A DNA stretch of 64,000 nucleotides, taken from Kosakonia cowanii JCM 10956 = DSM 18146. GTDB lineage: Bacteria; Pseudomonadota; Gammaproteobacteria; Enterobacterales; Enterobacteriaceae. Both the position numbers and the translations under genes were made by a program. Below the pieces are notes generated by a model that was not told the origin of the DNA, ran no database searches, and worked only from the letters and a program-made list of their open reading frames with translations. Numbering within the stretch: the stretch's first letter is position 1; the number at the start of each line of letters is the position of its first letter. This document shows, piece by piece, positions 63,211 through 64,000 of this stretch. The stretch is taken from NCBI RefSeq assembly GCF_001975225.1, contig NZ_CP019445.1:2480001-2544000 (forward strand). Reading direction: 5' to 3'.

Positions 63211-64000
63211 TTACAGCCTGAAGGCGTTCACATCGTTCAATAGTTTGCCGGCCTGGTGGCTGAGGGAGTTGGCGGCGGTGGCCATCTCTTCCACCATCGC
63301 AGCGTTTTGTTGCAGGTTGCCTTCCATCTGGCTGACGGCGACGTTGACCTGCTCAATGCCGTAGCTCTGCTCGGTGGATGAGTTATTCACCTGGTTTATC
63401 AGCACCGTGGTTTCATCCACCGCGCCGAGGGCTTCGTTCATGCGCGTGGTGACATTGGCGGCGTAATTTACCCCCTGGCCGACATTCTTAATCGCTTCAT
63501 CAATCAGACCACGAATATCGCGCGCCGCAACGGATGAGCGCTGTGACAGCGAGCGCACTTCGCCTGCCACCACCGCAAAACCTTTGCCCTGCTCACCCGC
63601 GCGGGCGGCTTCAACGGCGGCGTTCAGTGCCAGGATATTGGTCTGGAAAGCAATCCCATCAATGATGTCTGTAATTTCTGAAATCTTCGCGGAAGAAGCC
63701 GAAATATCATCAATCGATTTTTGCAGCGAACTGAGTTCGCGGTGGCTCTCGTTGACCATCGTCTGCACGCGGCCGATATAGGTATTCGCCTCTTTGGCGT
63801 TATCCATATTGTGTTTCACCGTTACCGACAGCTCATTCATGCTGGCTGCGGTCTGCTCCAGTGACGATGCCTGAGACTCGGTGCGCGAAGAGAGATCATC
63901 ATTGCTTTTGGCGATCTCGCTGGCGGCGGTATCCACTTCGTTACTGGCATCTTTTACGCTGGCTAATACGTGGCGGATTTTATCCATCAGCGCGTTAAAA
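63211..64000 (-). CDS. Methyl-accepting chemotaxis protein, N-terminus outside window
   Basis: The C-terminal 263 residues of a chemoreceptor. The open frame runs through the window end (FNALMDKIRHVLASVKDAS lies before the visible part), so the sensor domain and the HAMP start lie beyond 64000. Present are the helical methylation regions and the hairpin tip ISEITDIIDGIAFQTNILALNAAVEAARAGEQGKGFAVVAGEVRSLSQRS that binds CheW and CheA. It ends NDVNAFRL without a pentapeptide CheR-tether, unlike Tsr/Tar. Confidence 0.93.
   Translation of the reverse strand, partial: FNALMDKIRHVLASVKDASNEVDTAASEIAKSNDDLSSRTESQASSLEQTAASMNELSVTVKHNMDNAKEANTYIGRVQTMVNESHRELSSLQKSIDDISASSAKISEITDIIDGIAFQTNILALNAAVEAARAGEQGKGFAVVAGEVRSLSQRSSVAARDIRGLIDEAIKNVGQGVNYAANVTTRMNEALGAVDETTVLINQVNNSSTEQSYGIEQVNVAVSQMEGNLQQNAAMVEEMATAANSLSHQAGKLLNDVNAFRL

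Overview
The window is chromosomal DNA of a member of the Enterobacteriaceae, GC-rich in most genes, and resembling the Enterobacter/Kosakonia/Klebsiella side of the family. The evidence is an enterobactin locus in the E. coli gene order (fepA, fes, ybdZ, entF, fepCGD, entS, fepB, entCEBAH, then cstA, ybdD and hcxA), a melAB/melR locus, hipBA with canonical HipB operators, many REP/BIME palindromes, and methionine-salvage genes (mtnK, mtnA) of the Klebsiella type. I cannot name the species from sequence alone.

Layout. 1-7.4 kb: the 3' part of a beta-glucoside-type PTS permease, an H-NS family gene, an old-yellow-enzyme reductase, a Gate-domain membrane protein, the 32-residue YoaK, a winged-helix regulator and an EAL-HDOD signalling protein. 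8-26.7 kb: enterobactin export, synthesis, uptake and hydrolysis, with Fur-box-like sequences in the three divergent promoter regions (fepA/fes, fepD/entS, fepB/entC). entD and fepE, present at this locus in E. coli, are missing. 26.8-29.2 kb: cstA-ybdD. 29.2-30.7 kb: a BdcA/BdcR-like dehydrogenase and TetR pair sharing a palindromic operator candidate. 30.7-32.9 kb: a Fic-domain gene with its own palindrome-rich promoter, lying between two direct copies of a roughly 300-bp GC-rich repeat; a third copy follows entF. 33-41.6 kb: hcxA, then a ribose-type ABC transporter, an LVIVD-repeat protein, and divergent mtnK and mtnA. MetJ-box-like tandem octamers lie upstream of both the transporter operon and mtnK/mtnA, so I infer a MetJ-controlled methylthioribose uptake and salvage module.

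42-55.5 kb: two more ferric-siderophore ABC systems. One is a binding protein, permease and ATPase operon. The other is a TonB receptor followed by a FhuD-like binding protein, two permeases, an ATPase, a FhuF-like reductase and an AraC regulator. A TPR protein, a lipoprotein sorbosone-dehydrogenase-like enzyme and a DUF2231 membrane protein lie between them. No siderophore biosynthesis genes accompany these systems, so they probably take up other organisms' siderophores. 55.5-64 kb: a type-2 isopropylmalate synthase, melB and melA with divergent melR, hipBA, and the C-terminal half of a methyl-accepting chemotaxis protein cut by the window end.

Intergenic DNA is rich in REP/BIME palindromes, including a regular array with about 58-bp period after mtnA and a 70-bp tandem repeat before the LVIVD gene. 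The main novelty candidates are the three-copy 300-bp repeat (with the Fic gene between two copies) and the MetJ-linked transporter/LVIVD/mtnKA module.
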